Assembly: GCA_012295275.1 (NCBI GenBank)
Contig: CM022678.1
Location: 17,334,278-17,366,777 of the forward strand
Direction: 5' to 3'
Source of the DNA: Chrysomallon squamiferum
Taxonomy: Eukaryota; Mollusca; Gastropoda; Neomphalida; Peltospiridae
DNA length: 32,500 nt
Shown: positions 19,044 through 28,989 of the stretch, piece after piece
How the letters are laid out: each line of letters starts with the position of its first letter
Numbering within the stretch: position 1 is the stretch's first letter
Position numbers and translations under genes: made by a program
Notes under the pieces: generated by a model
What the model was told of the DNA's origin: nothing
What the model saw: only the letters and a program-made list of their open reading frames with translations
The model's database searches: none

Positions 19044-19684
19044 CATTAACTAGATTTAGAGTGGAATGCGAAGTTTCTTCTGTACGGCTCAGGTAATCCT
19101 AATGTTTTGTTTGTATTAGTAGTTATATTTGTTCAGTTTTAAACAGTTCTGTATTCATTTACACAAAAATCAATGATAGTTTATATGCATGAGTGTATGG
19201 TTAAATTAAGAACAATATATGTATATATATATTTATATAATACACACATACATCATCTCAAACTTTCCATGAAAAAAGTTTGTTCCACTTTTTATCACCT
19301 TTGACATATAGCCTGCTCTAGTTAAAAATGCACAGGATAAAAATTTGAAACAAAGCTTTCCCAGTCCATTTCTTCATTAATAATTTTGTGTCAGTTTGAT
19401 CAGCAGGTTTTTCTTTTTTCAATCCTTTATTTTCATGGATTTTTGTTGTTATGGTGCACTGAAGTTGCAATTGGAAAATATTTTATGAATAATGTAAATG
19501 ATTATTAAATACATATGTACATATATACATACATATACATACATACATATATATGTGTGCGTATGTATATATGTATGTATGTGTATATATATATATATAA
19601 AAACACACACAAATAGAAAAACCAAAAAGAAGACATGTTAATTATTTATTTCAAAGAAGTCAAAGTTCACATGTCAGTTTTTAT

Positions 19685-19794
19685 TTATTTCCCCTTCCTT
19701 GTTTTCAGTTTCCTAAGGTAGAATTCCAATTCTTTGCCTTCCAAAATGTAACCGTCACAACGTCCACACTGTCCCGGCCTCGACGATGTCTTCA
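19685..19794 (-). CDS. RPS8: RPS8 exon 6 and stop
   Basis: 110 bp, acceptor ATTTTGTAG. Encodes [20 protein letters not shown] then [15 protein letters not shown] and TAA (19687-19685), immediately followed by AATAAA-type sequence. Confidence 0.97.
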
Positions 19795-22700
19795 CTACAA
19801 AATAAATATGTCCATAATCAGCAGCAATAAACACATTTCAACAATTTCTACACACAAAAAACACAATGTCAAATTTTAAGGAAAACACCTTAGCATGATC
19901 TTCACTAAAACACACAGCTGTAAGTTCACATTGTCAGAATTCAAAATATAGAATGCAATTCACTTATAAATTTTTTTTTTTTTTCTTTAATAAAGATATA
20001 AAAATACAGTTTTTAAAAGATAATTTTCAAAATATTTTGTTGTTACTTTAAAATATCCCAAAGTAGCACATACAAAAATAAATAAAAATGTATACTGAAT
20101 TAGTTTTCGAAGTGATTTTGATGTTCCGTTGTAAAGAGTAAGAACACTGTTAAAAAATTAAATTGTTATGTAAGGAGGTCAGAGTAACTATGACATGGTA
20201 TCCTTGGAAACCCAGTTACAGCCAAAACGGCATCAAGATTTCCTCCAGTTATATTAGTTAATGTCATCATTCCACCTCACATATACAAATACTACCATAC
20301 TGATTTATATTTTTGAAAAACAAAAATCCATTTTAAAAGTTTTGGAATTTATGTTCTTTTACTCACTTTTGAACATATTCCTGAAATTCAAGGATATTTA
20401 AGTACTTAAATTTGACAACCTTGAAATGCTGGACATTTATGGACCAAAGACCTGGAGCAGTTGTGTTTATTTTATTTATTTAACAACAAATCAATTAAGC
20501 TTCTGTTGTTTAAGTTTTTTGCATCATCTTCAAAATGTACAATCAGCACCAGCAATTGTTATATTCTGTGTTATTAAGAAAACAGATCACTACAAACCAC
20601 ACTTTTTGTAAAGATATACTGGTTGGAATGGGTAAAATAGTAATGGTGACAGATTTTACTTTGACCAAATGGCTTAAAGTGCTTTATAACTGACCATAGC
20701 TGAACCAAGTATTGTTGTTACAACTAGTGAACCATTACTGCTACTACAAAAACTGCTCTTATTAATACTACTACTAAATATCATGATGTTCTTTTGTCAA
20801 CTATCTATTTATCTTCACTTAATGTACATCATTTGATAAAATTATATTTCTTTTCAAAATCTATAAATAACTAAGCTTTATATCCAGGTTCCATAGTAAA
20901 AAAAAAAAAAAAAAATCAAAAAAAGAATTAAACTATTAAAAATATTTGAAATAAAAACATTCTATAAAATGGTATTTTATATCTTTTAAAAACTAATGGG
21001 TTACATATTAAATTATACAAAAATGAAAAAACTGCTGAGAGTATTTCATATTAACTGTACTAATTAAAAAATATGCACTTAATTATAAAATGTTTCTATA
21101 TAATTGCAAATGCTGTAAGAATGTCAGTGTAACTATGACAATGGTATCCTTGGAAACCACAGAACTGCCTTAATGGCTAGCATGTGATTTCCTCCAATAT
21201 TTGTTTCTGTCATCATTCAATCTTACAAAACATTTAACAAGTAAAATAAAATCTTTTAAAACTGATCTTGCCTCTTATCACTAACTGATCATTAATTGTT
21301 TTTTTTTTTGTTTTTTTATTTAAATGATCAGAAAAAGAGCAAATAAATTTATACATTATTATTATAATATCCAAAAAAATCCTGGGGAGAAAATGTTTTA
21401 ATAAAATGAAGAATTTGTGAATTATAAATCCAGCCCTCATTTAAAAATAGAGTAACAAGGGTCAAGTCTGATTTAATACCTACACACATTTTATTTATTC
21501 ATAATAATCTTAAGTGAAAACCACATGTAGCAAGCCTATACAAAGTAAGAAGAAAAAAGAAAATAAAAGGGGAAAAAGCAAGAATCGCACAAACACTATA
21601 TTAAAATATTTCTCTATGCGATGTCCAAATGACAGCTATAATAGAGCTACTGTGAGAAATGAGATAAACAGTTCTACAGTCACACTTGAGAGGGACTGAT
21701 ACTACAACCACTGCCTGTCTCAGTTATAAAGAAGAGTAGAGTAAACTAAACTGTGTTGAGATGTCATCACAAACTGACACAGAAGCAGTCAGTACTACGA
21801 CAAATTGTGTCCTCGGAAAACGACCTTGAGCCAGAACGGCAAAGTCAATAAACCTCTAAGTAAAACGTCATCATTCTGCTTCTGAAATGTGTTTTCAACA
21901 ACACAGCTAAAACACTGGAGTCTGGTACTGAAGTGTATCTGTGGTGACACAAACAGACGTTCTAATCAAAAAATATTCAGTAAACATCCCAGTTATAACT
22001 ATCAATTTGGACTAACCATCAGTACCAATGTTAATAAATGAAGACATTAAAATCATATAATGAAGTTATTTTTACACCCAAGTTATTTGATTTATCATTT
22101 TGGGCTACCTATCAACATCAATGTTAGTAACTGACAATAAAATGGCAGTCTACGCAAGTTTTTTTTTATATATCCATGTTATTACTATTATGTTGGGAAA
22201 CATGTCATTGTCAAAAATTATTGTAAAATAATATTGTTACAAAACATCAGAAGGCTTCCATTTTATACCTTTACAACTGAATCATAATACTGCATACAAA
22301 CACTAATAACTTGTTTTCTGATGACAAATCACTAGGACAAACTGATCAAATAGTGTGTTATACTCCAAGCACAAATTTTTCTTAACTCCCTTTCATTTTT
22401 TCAAACTGTATCCTTATGATGCTGTAACTGATCATTAATTAAGATAGGACAGCCAAAAACTAAATACACCTTATTTTAGAATCATGCTTCATATCTTTAT
22501 AATTTGGATTGTTTCTTCACATCATCAGAAGTACATTTGTATTCTGGACAAATTTTTTCATTACAAAATATTTCTCTTATTTTTTCCTTCTGGTACTAAT
22601 GGTGAAAGTGGTCATTTTCTGTATTCTGGGGAGTTTTTTTCCCCCAAGTTGTTTGTACATCAAACTGGTGCAAATGTCACAGAATTATTTTCATCACAAA

Positions 22701-25700
22701 ACATTTCTCACATTTCACAGTGGTACTAATGGTGAAAAATCATCATTAGTCGAAATTTTTTTTTTTTTTTTTTTTTTTTTTAAAGTTTCTTTGTAACATT
22801 TGTTGCAAGTAGGATTATTTTCAGTCATATTTAACTCGGGTTGATTTGGAAAATTTTAAAACTCACCTAAAACTTTTCCCGTGGCAAACTGTTCTTCTAG
22901 TGCTTGTTCCACTTTTGCTGATTTCTTTCGCTCGTCGTATTTCTTCTGAGTTTTCTTCGACCTCTTCTTGTTGATCGCATCTTCCTCCTGCTCAGACTAG
23001 TAAACAAAATATATACATTTTTTTATATGTACAGTAATAACTTTTTAATCTGTCAAAACTAAATTTATAACCATCTGTGTTGTGTTTAATCTCATTTGAA
23101 TACAATTTTAGAATTTGTGTGTGTGTGTGTGGAAGGTAAGAGGCCACTGAAAGTTGCACTAAGGACTATTTCTCTTTTCCATACACAGTATTTCAATCTC
23201 ACATAAGTAAATTTGTCATAATTATCAAAATTTAGTTATTGACCAGGGACATCAGAAATGACAAGAATTCATCACAGAACTCAGCCGAAAGATGGTGTTT
23301 TAAAAATCATCCTTTGTCCCTTTTACTTTTTAAACTTAATATTTAACTTCAACAAAAAAAATTAAATAAAAATTAAGATCCGAAATAACATATGAATAAG
23401 TTGTTGTAGCAACTGCTTTTTTTATGTGAACTTTTTTTAAAATCAGTACTCTAAATAAAATCAGATCATTTCAAAATGATTAAAACATAAGAAATGTGAA
23501 TGCCAGTATCTATGCAAAATTATGCTTATCACCAAAATAGTGCAAAACAAATAATTTAAAAAAAAAAAAAAAAAAAAAATTTAGTTATATAATATGGTTT
23601 CAAAAGTTCTACACATAAAAAACGTGGCTTTTATTATTAGTATATTTACAAATGGATCCAAGTCTGCTTAAATCTTACCAATTTGACGCCCTTCTTTCGA
23701 CCAAGAGGAACTGCGTAATGGGCCTCGTACCACTGACGGAAAGGTGTCGAGTCGACCTGAATGATGCAACCTTTAACGAGCGTTTTGGTTCTCACCAGCT
23801 CGTTATTACTGGCATTGTAAACGACGTCTATGATACGCGTCTTCCTCGTGATGCCTGGAAACAGGAATAAATCATCCATAGAGAATTTAAATACAGTGTA
23901 AACTAAATACAATGTAAGCTTGTGTGTGTAACAAATGGTAAGAGTTATTTATAAATTAAACAAATAATAAAAAACGTTGTATAATATTCTATTAATTTAC
24001 TTGTGCTACCCACCATACCTACAGACATATATCCTGGTTTATTTTATTTTGTTTAATTAAACAATATTGATAGTCTCTGACACACTAGCTTACTGTACAG
24101 GATACATTAGGACTCTTCTCTTGATGTAGACAGGATTTTGCAGAATGATCCAGCTACATCAGAATGTATGTTTGTACATATCAATTTGGTCTCAATTCAG
24201 CATAAATGTTACTTTTGTTCCAACTGTTTGCATGCCAATTAAATATGTTAACAGTAAAACTGGTGGAGGTAATGAAACATTTTTAGTTCAGGTATTTTGA
24301 ATTGTTTAAATTGTGCTTATTTATTTATTTTATAATTTTGTTAATGTGCGTTGATACAATTTCATCTGCAACTTTTTATCACATAAACATTAAGACATAA
24401 TACCTGAATCAATTATGTCGTTAAAAGAAAATACCTTAATATGCATTATTTGTCTTGTATTTATCAAAACGAACACTTCAATGTTTTTTGTAAGCTGGTA
24501 TGGAAAAATAAATCACACAATAAAATGACAATGAAAAGTGAAGCCCAATATTTCCATTATGTTGTTACATTTGTGTACTGCAAGTATCTTCAAACAAGAA
24601 AGCATTATACTGAAAATTTTAAATAACCACTAAGGATATGTACTGAACAGTTAGTAGTCCAACTGAGCATCAACTACTAATCCAACTGTTCTGCCATAGA
24701 AGAAAACCTCTACACATTCACCATTTTATGAAAAACACAAATATAAAGAAAATTCTTTTAATTATCTACTTCTTTCACATGATGCTAAGAACACAAGAAA
24801 TGTTATAATACAAAGATGTATCAATTATTAACACAAAAAAAAATCAACTCACTTTCCGAACCCCAGGAGAAATTGCCTTGATCAAGTCGCAGTGCTCTGT
24901 ATTTCTTGTTCCCTCCTCGAGTTCGTACTGTGTGAATGCGCTTTGGCCCAAGCTGAAAATTTTAAATTGTTTTTATTCAAATTTTTGAAATACTATTTCA
25001 GATCTTGTCAAGAAAAAGAATAAATTCTGAAACCTGTTTTGTAATCAATAAATAAATGACTTATTTCTAACTTAAACCTGTTTATAAAAATATTTAAATT
25101 TTAAATTAAAACAGTGGTATGTAACAGCACAAAGAGATGTATTACATTTATGAAGTTAAACGGACGTACAAGGCCATTTTATTTGTCAAGCTTATGACCA
25201 GAAGCCACCTGAATACAAATATTTAATAAAACTTAAATGCAAAGCACAAAATTGTAGCTGACTAATATACTTCTATATACTGATAATTTTCTGAAAGCTG
25301 AAAAAAAAAAATGGGTTTTGTATTTTTGTAACAATTTAAAATACAAATTATGCTGCTTTCGGTGTTATTTCAGGCTGGTAATCCTCGTGACAAAAAAAAT
25401 TCTCAAATTGCCTGAAAACATATATTTTTAGAGTTTGAACAACTTTATCAAACTGGAACATCAGGAAATGTGTGAGTTCAGCACTGTGATCAGTCGAAAG
25501 ATGGTGCTCATTTTAATCATCACATGAACCAGTTGTTACTTAAACAGTAATTTAGACAGCAGAACTGAATTTATCAGTAAGAAACAACTTCTTTAACTAT
25601 ATACAAATGGTTTTATAACCAGCTTGTTCCCATATATTAAAAAACTTATAAGTTAATAAAATTCCCCTTTCTGGTGTCACTGCAATTCTCGAAAGGGAAA

Positions 25701-28296
25701 AATTAATATTTTTGGTGAAATATTTCAGTTCTGACCATAGTTAACAACATTTGCTTCTGTACAGAAAACAGTTTTGAGGTTATTCAATAAGGACTGAAAT
25801 GTTTCGATCTCTCCACAAAATCTACATCAGCTATTACATGTCAATGATAAACAGACATATCAGTTAATAAAATACAGTTTAAATTACAATTGTATCTAAT
25901 TTGTCAGTTTGGTTGTTAGCATTTCACACATTTCTGAGAAATTCCACCCTAAATAACAACCAATTTTAAAACAGATGTATAATCACTGTCAGGAAAAACA
26001 CCACATAACAAGAAAAAGGTAACTAAGACACTTTTTAGATATTGTTCAGGTATCTAAATGTTTCAAATTTGAATGAAAAGTCTTTTTTGAAAAAGCCACC
26101 AGTGAATAACTTTTTAAATTTACTAAATGTCAAACAATTTATCAGAAATTACTTGAAACATTAAATTTTAGATTTTAATATTTATTTACCCAGTCTGTGA
26201 ACCTAGAAACATGATCAGTTCTCAGTTTTTATGCATTAAATAAAAATACCTAAAAATCTGATATATATATTCAAAAAAAAATAATGTCCTAATTATTATT
26301 ACAGTAAAAATAATGTACAAATTTAGTTATTGAGCAGGGACATCAGAAATGACAAGAATTCATCACAGAACTCAGCCGAAAGATGGTGTTTTAAAAATCA
26401 TCCTTTGTCCCAGCTCAGATTTTATATATACAAATAAATATGTAGTAGTATTTACATATGAAATAGTATTTACATATGAAATCTTAAAAATGAATGATGC
26501 AGACTTGTTATTCAATATTTGTTTCTTATGAACAATTAAGAAGAAAACAGCTAAGGCAACTCTTTCAGTAGTTTATTATTAACAATTTAGCTGAACACGG
26601 CTAATACAACTCTTTTAGTAGTTTATTATTAACAATTTAGCTGAACACGGCTAATACAACTCTTTTAGTAGTTTATTATTAACAATTTAGCTGAAAACGG
26701 CTAATACAACTCTTTTAGTAGTTTATTATTAACAATTTAGCTGAACACGGCTAATACAACTCTTTTAGTAGTTTATTATTAACAATTTAGCTGAAAACGG
26801 CTAATACAACTCTTTCAGTAGTTTATTATTAACAATTTAGCTGAAAACGGCTAATACAACTATTTCAGTAGTTTATTATTAACAATTTAGCTGAAAACGG
26901 CTAATACAACTATTTCAGTAGTTTATTATTAACAATTTAGCTGAAAACGGCTAATACAACTCTTTCAGTAGTTTATTATTAACAATTTAGCTGAAAACGG
27001 CTAATACAACTATTTCAGTAGTTTATTATTAACAATTTAGCTGAAAACGGCTAATACAACTATTTCAGTAGTTTATTATTAACAATTTAGCTGAAAACGG
27101 CTAATACAACTATTTCAGTAGTTTATTATTAACAATTTAGCTGAAAACGGCTAACACAACTCTTTCAGTAGTTTATTATTAACAATTTAGCTAAAAACTG
27201 CTAATACAACTCTTTCAGTAGTTTATTATTAACAATTTAGCTGAAAACTGCTAATACAACTCTTTCAGTAGTTTATTAGTGTAAATTAAAACCTTTGTCA
27301 TAGCTGCTGGACGTCCCAGTTCGAACTTCCTCTTCTTTCGCATCTGGGCCATGCGGCCTCCTGTCTTTCGGCGCTTGTGCCATTTATCTCTGGAGATACC
27401 TGTAAGAAAAAATTCCAGAAAAATCTTTAATGATTCATTCATCTTTAAATCTATCATCATACGAAGAACACTGAATTTAACAATTATTTACATTGTCTAA
27501 CTTTTTTTGTAGTTTTATTTTAGATAAATTATCTTCTCGACTAGGACGTTTTCAGAAGTTTAAACCTGTACAGCCAACAGTTACAAGTGTATTGTATTTA
27601 TTTTTGTTTATATTTAATGTCGTGCACTTCTCTTAATAGTACATTACTGTACTATTTCACTAAGTGGTATGAATAAAGAGATGCGCTTGCAACAATTACT
27701 GGTGCCAGATATCGCTCGAATCTTTGTAACAAAGCGAAAAGGTTTGATCGCCGAAAGTTATCTTTATTTTTATTTGTTTAGTTTCTCCAAGAAAAAGGAA
27801 AAGAAAATCATATATATCATAAAATATAAACGCTAATCTGGTGTTTCGGATAAATCCATCAATTATCAAATAAATACACGACTTTGAGCTTGTGTTTTCG
27901 AAGCTTGCCAATGACCATGTTCAACCAATTCAAGATTTGCAGTCCTAACTGCCTAAATATATAATTAAGTATTTAAATCCGCCATTACACGTTATACACT
28001 AACATTAATACTATCACACAGACATGCACACATATAACAAATTAAACACTGATGTATTTTATTTCCGTATGTTCAACCTAGGCATCTATTTTCCTAAATT
28101 TAACCAACCGAATGTTTTCACGTGTCTATGTCGATAAAACATCAAACAAAGTCATTTTACAAAATACTTTTAATATATATTTATCTCTTCAGAGCTTCTG
28201 TTTCAGATTTCGGCAAAATAAATAAAGTGAGATTGTTTTTAATATCAAGATGTCACCGGATTTAATTATCAAGCCATTACAACACAACATACCCAT
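19685..28296 (-). CDS. RPS8: Ribosomal protein S8 (eS8), 6 exons
   Basis: A structural protein of the 40S subunit. Exons (coding) are 28296-28293, 27399-27293, 24952-24853, 23854-23679, 22996-22867 and 19794-19685, with GT/AG borders and matching phases. They total 627 nt, or 208 residues, the same as human eS8. It starts [16 protein letters not shown], passes through [20 protein letters not shown] and [20 protein letters not shown], and ends [20 protein letters not shown] to RKGK. Residues ~17-22 (RMAQMR) differ from the human KRKPYH, at a site variable between animals. ATG GG follows a pyrimidine-rich leader (TOP). The gene is intact and hosts at least six intronic C/D snoRNA-like elements, so splicing couples ribosomal protein and rRNA-modification output. 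Confidence 0.98.
20170..20280 (-). ncRNA. SNORD46: Box C/D snoRNA, SNORD46-like copy a (RPS8 intron 5)
   Basis: Same strand as RPS8. The ends pair (GTGAGGTGG with CCTCCTTAC, 8 of 9 including one G-U). Box C is ATGATGA (20270-20264) and box D is CTGA (20182-20179). The 12 nt next to box D, GTCATAGTTACT, are complementary to the conserved 28S segment AGUAACUAUGAC. The D+5 rule selects the A before CUAUG. From memory this is yeast A2256 (snR63) and human A3739 (SNORD46), and mammalian SNORD46 also lies in RPS8. About 111 nt. Confidence 0.88.
21115..21226 (-). ncRNA. SNORD46: Box C/D snoRNA, SNORD46-like copy b (RPS8 intron 5)
   Basis: Terminal stem GTAAGATTG / CATTCTTAC (8 of 9), box C ATGATGA (21216-21210), box D CTGA (21127-21124). 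The guide GTCATAGTTACA keeps 11 of 12 pairs to the 28S AGUAACUAUGAC site, mispairing only at position 1, so the predicted target is the same as copy a. Internal blocks TTTCCAAGGATACCAT and GGAGGAAATC are shared with copy a. Confidence 0.87.
21780..21884 (-). ncRNA. Box C/D snoRNA, diverged SNORD46-like copy c with altered guide
   Basis: Perfect 9-bp terminal stem CAGAAGCAG / CTGCTTCTG, box C ATGATGA (21874-21868), box D CTGA (21792-21789). The body aligns with copies a and b (GCCGTTCTGGCT, TTTTCCGAGGACAC). The guide beside box D is GTCGTAGTA, about three nucleotides shorter and with one substitution. It may have lost or changed its target. The intact boxes and stem argue that it is still processed. 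Confidence 0.78.
22546..22748 (-). repeat. Twin elements in RPS8 intron 5, possible unusual C/D RNA
   Basis: Two related blocks, 22550-22613 and 22680-22746, share CACCATTAGTACCA and a GAGAAATnTTTTGTnATGAAAA segment on the minus strand. The second has box C-like TGATGAT (near 22740) and an internal GTGATGA (near 22693), but CTGTGA where D and D' boxes (CTGA) would be expected. The shared 14-mer could be a guide, but I cannot name a target. Confidence 0.4.
22867..22996 (-). CDS. RPS8: RPS8 exon 5
   Basis: 130 bp, acceptor TTTACTAG, donor GTGAGT. Encodes [20 protein letters not shown] then [17 protein letters not shown]. Confidence 0.96.
23228..23320. repeat. 93-bp block duplicated at 26319-26411 (member 1)
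   Basis: Direct repeat, 92 of 93 identical. The single difference (23243 C, 26334 G) lies outside the snoRNA. Similarity stops abruptly on both sides. Confidence 0.95.
23246..23320 (-). ncRNA. Box C/D snoRNA, SNORD32/51-type copy a (RPS8 intron 4)
   Basis: 75 nt. Terminal stem GGGACA/TGTCCC, box C AGGATGA (one change from RUGAUGA), D' CTGA (23284-23281), C' GTGATGA (23275-23269), box D CTGA (23255-23252). The 13 nt before D', CACCATCTTTCGG, complement 28S CCGAAAGAUGGUG. The +5 rule picks the second A of CGAAAG, which from memory is the human A1511 / yeast A807 site of SNORD32, SNORD51 and snR39/snR59. No target was recognised for the box D guide. Confidence 0.88.
23679..23854 (-). CDS. RPS8: RPS8 exon 4
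   Basis: 176 bp, acceptor TTTCCAG, donor GTAAGA. Encodes [20 protein letters not shown] through [20 protein letters not shown] to GVKL, the most conserved part of eS8. Confidence 0.98.
23855..24852. other. RPS8 intron 3
   Basis: About 1 kb of AT-rich unique sequence. I searched for paired C and D boxes on the minus strand and found no convincing snoRNA. Confidence 0.6.
24853..24952 (-). CDS. RPS8: RPS8 exon 3
   Basis: 100 bp, acceptor ATTTTCAG, donor GTGAGT. Encodes [20 protein letters not shown] then [13 protein letters not shown]. Confidence 0.97.
25451..25534 (-). ncRNA. Box C/D snoRNA, SNORD32/51-type copy c (RPS8 intron 2)
   Basis: 84 nt. Terminal stem AACTGG/CCAGTT, box C GTGATGA (25523-25517), D' CTGA (25493-25490), weak C' GTGCTGA, box D CTGA (25464-25461). 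The D' guide GCACCATCTTTCGA pairs 12 nt with 28S CGAAAGAUGGUG in the same +5 register as copies a and b. The body is diverged, so this is an older paralogue. Confidence 0.85.
26319..26411. repeat. 93-bp block duplicated at 23228-23320 (member 2)
   Basis: Second member of the direct repeat, 3091 bp away, carrying the identical snoRNA plus about 18 bp past its box D-side stem. Confidence 0.95.
26337..26411 (-). ncRNA. Box C/D snoRNA, SNORD32/51-type copy b (RPS8 intron 2)
   Basis: Identical over all 75 nt to the copy at 23246-23320 (boxes, stem and guide), but in a different intron of the same gene. The short plus-strand ORF over it is accidental. Confidence 0.88.
26521..27280. repeat. 50-bp minisatellite, 15 units, RPS8 intron 2
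   Basis: Exact 50-bp period (GTTTATTATTAACAATTTAG, then CTGAAAACGGCTAATACAAC, then TATTTCAGTA). The first unit is degenerate. Units cluster in subtypes: CTGAACACGG with TCTTTTAGTA between 26581 and 26780, TATTTCAGTA centrally, and TCTTTCAGTA with AAAACTG at the high-coordinate end. It ends about 12 bp short of the RPS8 exon 2 donor. Confidence 0.98.
27293..27399 (-). CDS. RPS8: RPS8 exon 2
   Basis: 107 bp, acceptor TTCTTACAG, donor AAG/GTTTTA. Encodes from [14 protein letters not shown] to RPAAMTK. The 50-bp minisatellite starts about 20 nt past this donor. Confidence 0.96.
27400..28292. other. RPS8 intron 1
   Basis: About 0.9 kb of AT-rich unique sequence. A TATGATGATA motif near 27455 looks like a box C but has no CTGA before exon 2, so no snoRNA is called. 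Confidence 0.6.
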
Positions 28297-28322
28297 TTTG
28301 AGACGGAAGGTAAAAGGAAGGT
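28291..28322 (-). promoter_or_regulatory. RPS8: RPS8 exon 1 with 5' TOP-like leader
   Basis: On the minus strand CTTCCTTTTACCTTCCGTCT begins near 28320, just before AAAATGG and a GTATGT donor. Polypyrimidine starts of this kind mark TOP mRNAs, whose translation depends on mTOR/LARP1. Only ATGG of the CDS is in this exon. The exact start site is inferred. Confidence 0.8.
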
Positions 28323-28989
28323 CAGGGTCGAACACTCTTCAGAAGGGGACATAATTCTATTTTGATAATTTAGAACATTCGTAATTGTTCGGGACAGTCC
28401 GCTAAAATCGGTATTTTTCAATATACATGTATTTCATTTGTGATAATAATGTAACAAAATCTATTTATGACAAAATTATTCGAATGTGAAAAGAAAAAAG
28501 TAATAAATAAATAAAGCTGTGTTTTGACTTAAAGAAGGTGGCAAATTAGAAGTTTTATTAAAAGCATAAACTGGAGTATTGATTCACTGTATTATTGTTA
28601 AGGTGAGTGTATTTAAAGTAACTGTTTCAGTTAAAAAAGCAAACATTTTGAGAATTATTTATCTCTGAACAAAGGGTATCTAAGCAAGGTATAAACGTAA
28701 TTCTGTTATCATTTCATTTTGAAATACATTTGTATGGGGAAAACCTTTTGAACACCCAAACATATATATACTATATTAATCCTTAAAATAAATATATTTA
28801 TAAATACTAAAACCTGGGGAAATGTAAGCATATTATATTATATATATAATGTGTTTCAGGGCTGTGATGAGCATATTGTTAGTTACGAAGTTTATAGACA
28901 TATAACACACAAACTGTTATTGTTATCTAAAATAGACTGAAATAAGAATAATTTTTTAATATTTTTGTTTTATTTTTAAAGTCAATAAA

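Larger units (their letters stand above)
17902..19684. other. Intergenic region between RPS8 and the secreted-protein gene
   Basis: Presumed promoter side of the secreted-protein gene and 3' flank of RPS8. Holds a long (GA)n tract (18797-18870), a TA/CATA-rich repeat (19500-19600) and a palindromic CRE-type TGACGTCA at 19036-19043. An AATAAA for RPS8 on the minus strand is at 19645-19650. No gene was recognised. Confidence 0.7.
19795..22866. other. RPS8 intron 5
   Basis: A 3.07-kb intron holding three SNORD46-like snoRNAs and the twin elements (see separate entries). The rest is AT-rich, with poly-T runs at 19972-19984 and 22757-22781 and poly-A at 20900-20915. Confidence 0.9.

Noticed and set aside
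23652-23870. Plus-strand 72-codon ORF
   Set aside because: Antisense shadow of RPS8 exon 4.
24285-24370. CTGA and AGATGAA in RPS8 intron 3 as a possible snoRNA
   Set aside because: Box C is weak, there is no flanking stem and no rRNA complement that I recognise.
26349-26531. Plus-strand 60-codon ORF
   Set aside because: Overlaps the identical SNORD32/51-type snoRNA. A similar reading appears in the other copy only because the DNA is duplicated.
26521-27280. CRISPR-like regular array
   Set aside because: Head-to-tail 50-bp units with no spacers, in an animal intron. It is a minisatellite.
27440-27470. Box C-like TATGATGATA in RPS8 intron 1
   Set aside because: No CTGA box D between it and exon 2, no terminal stem.
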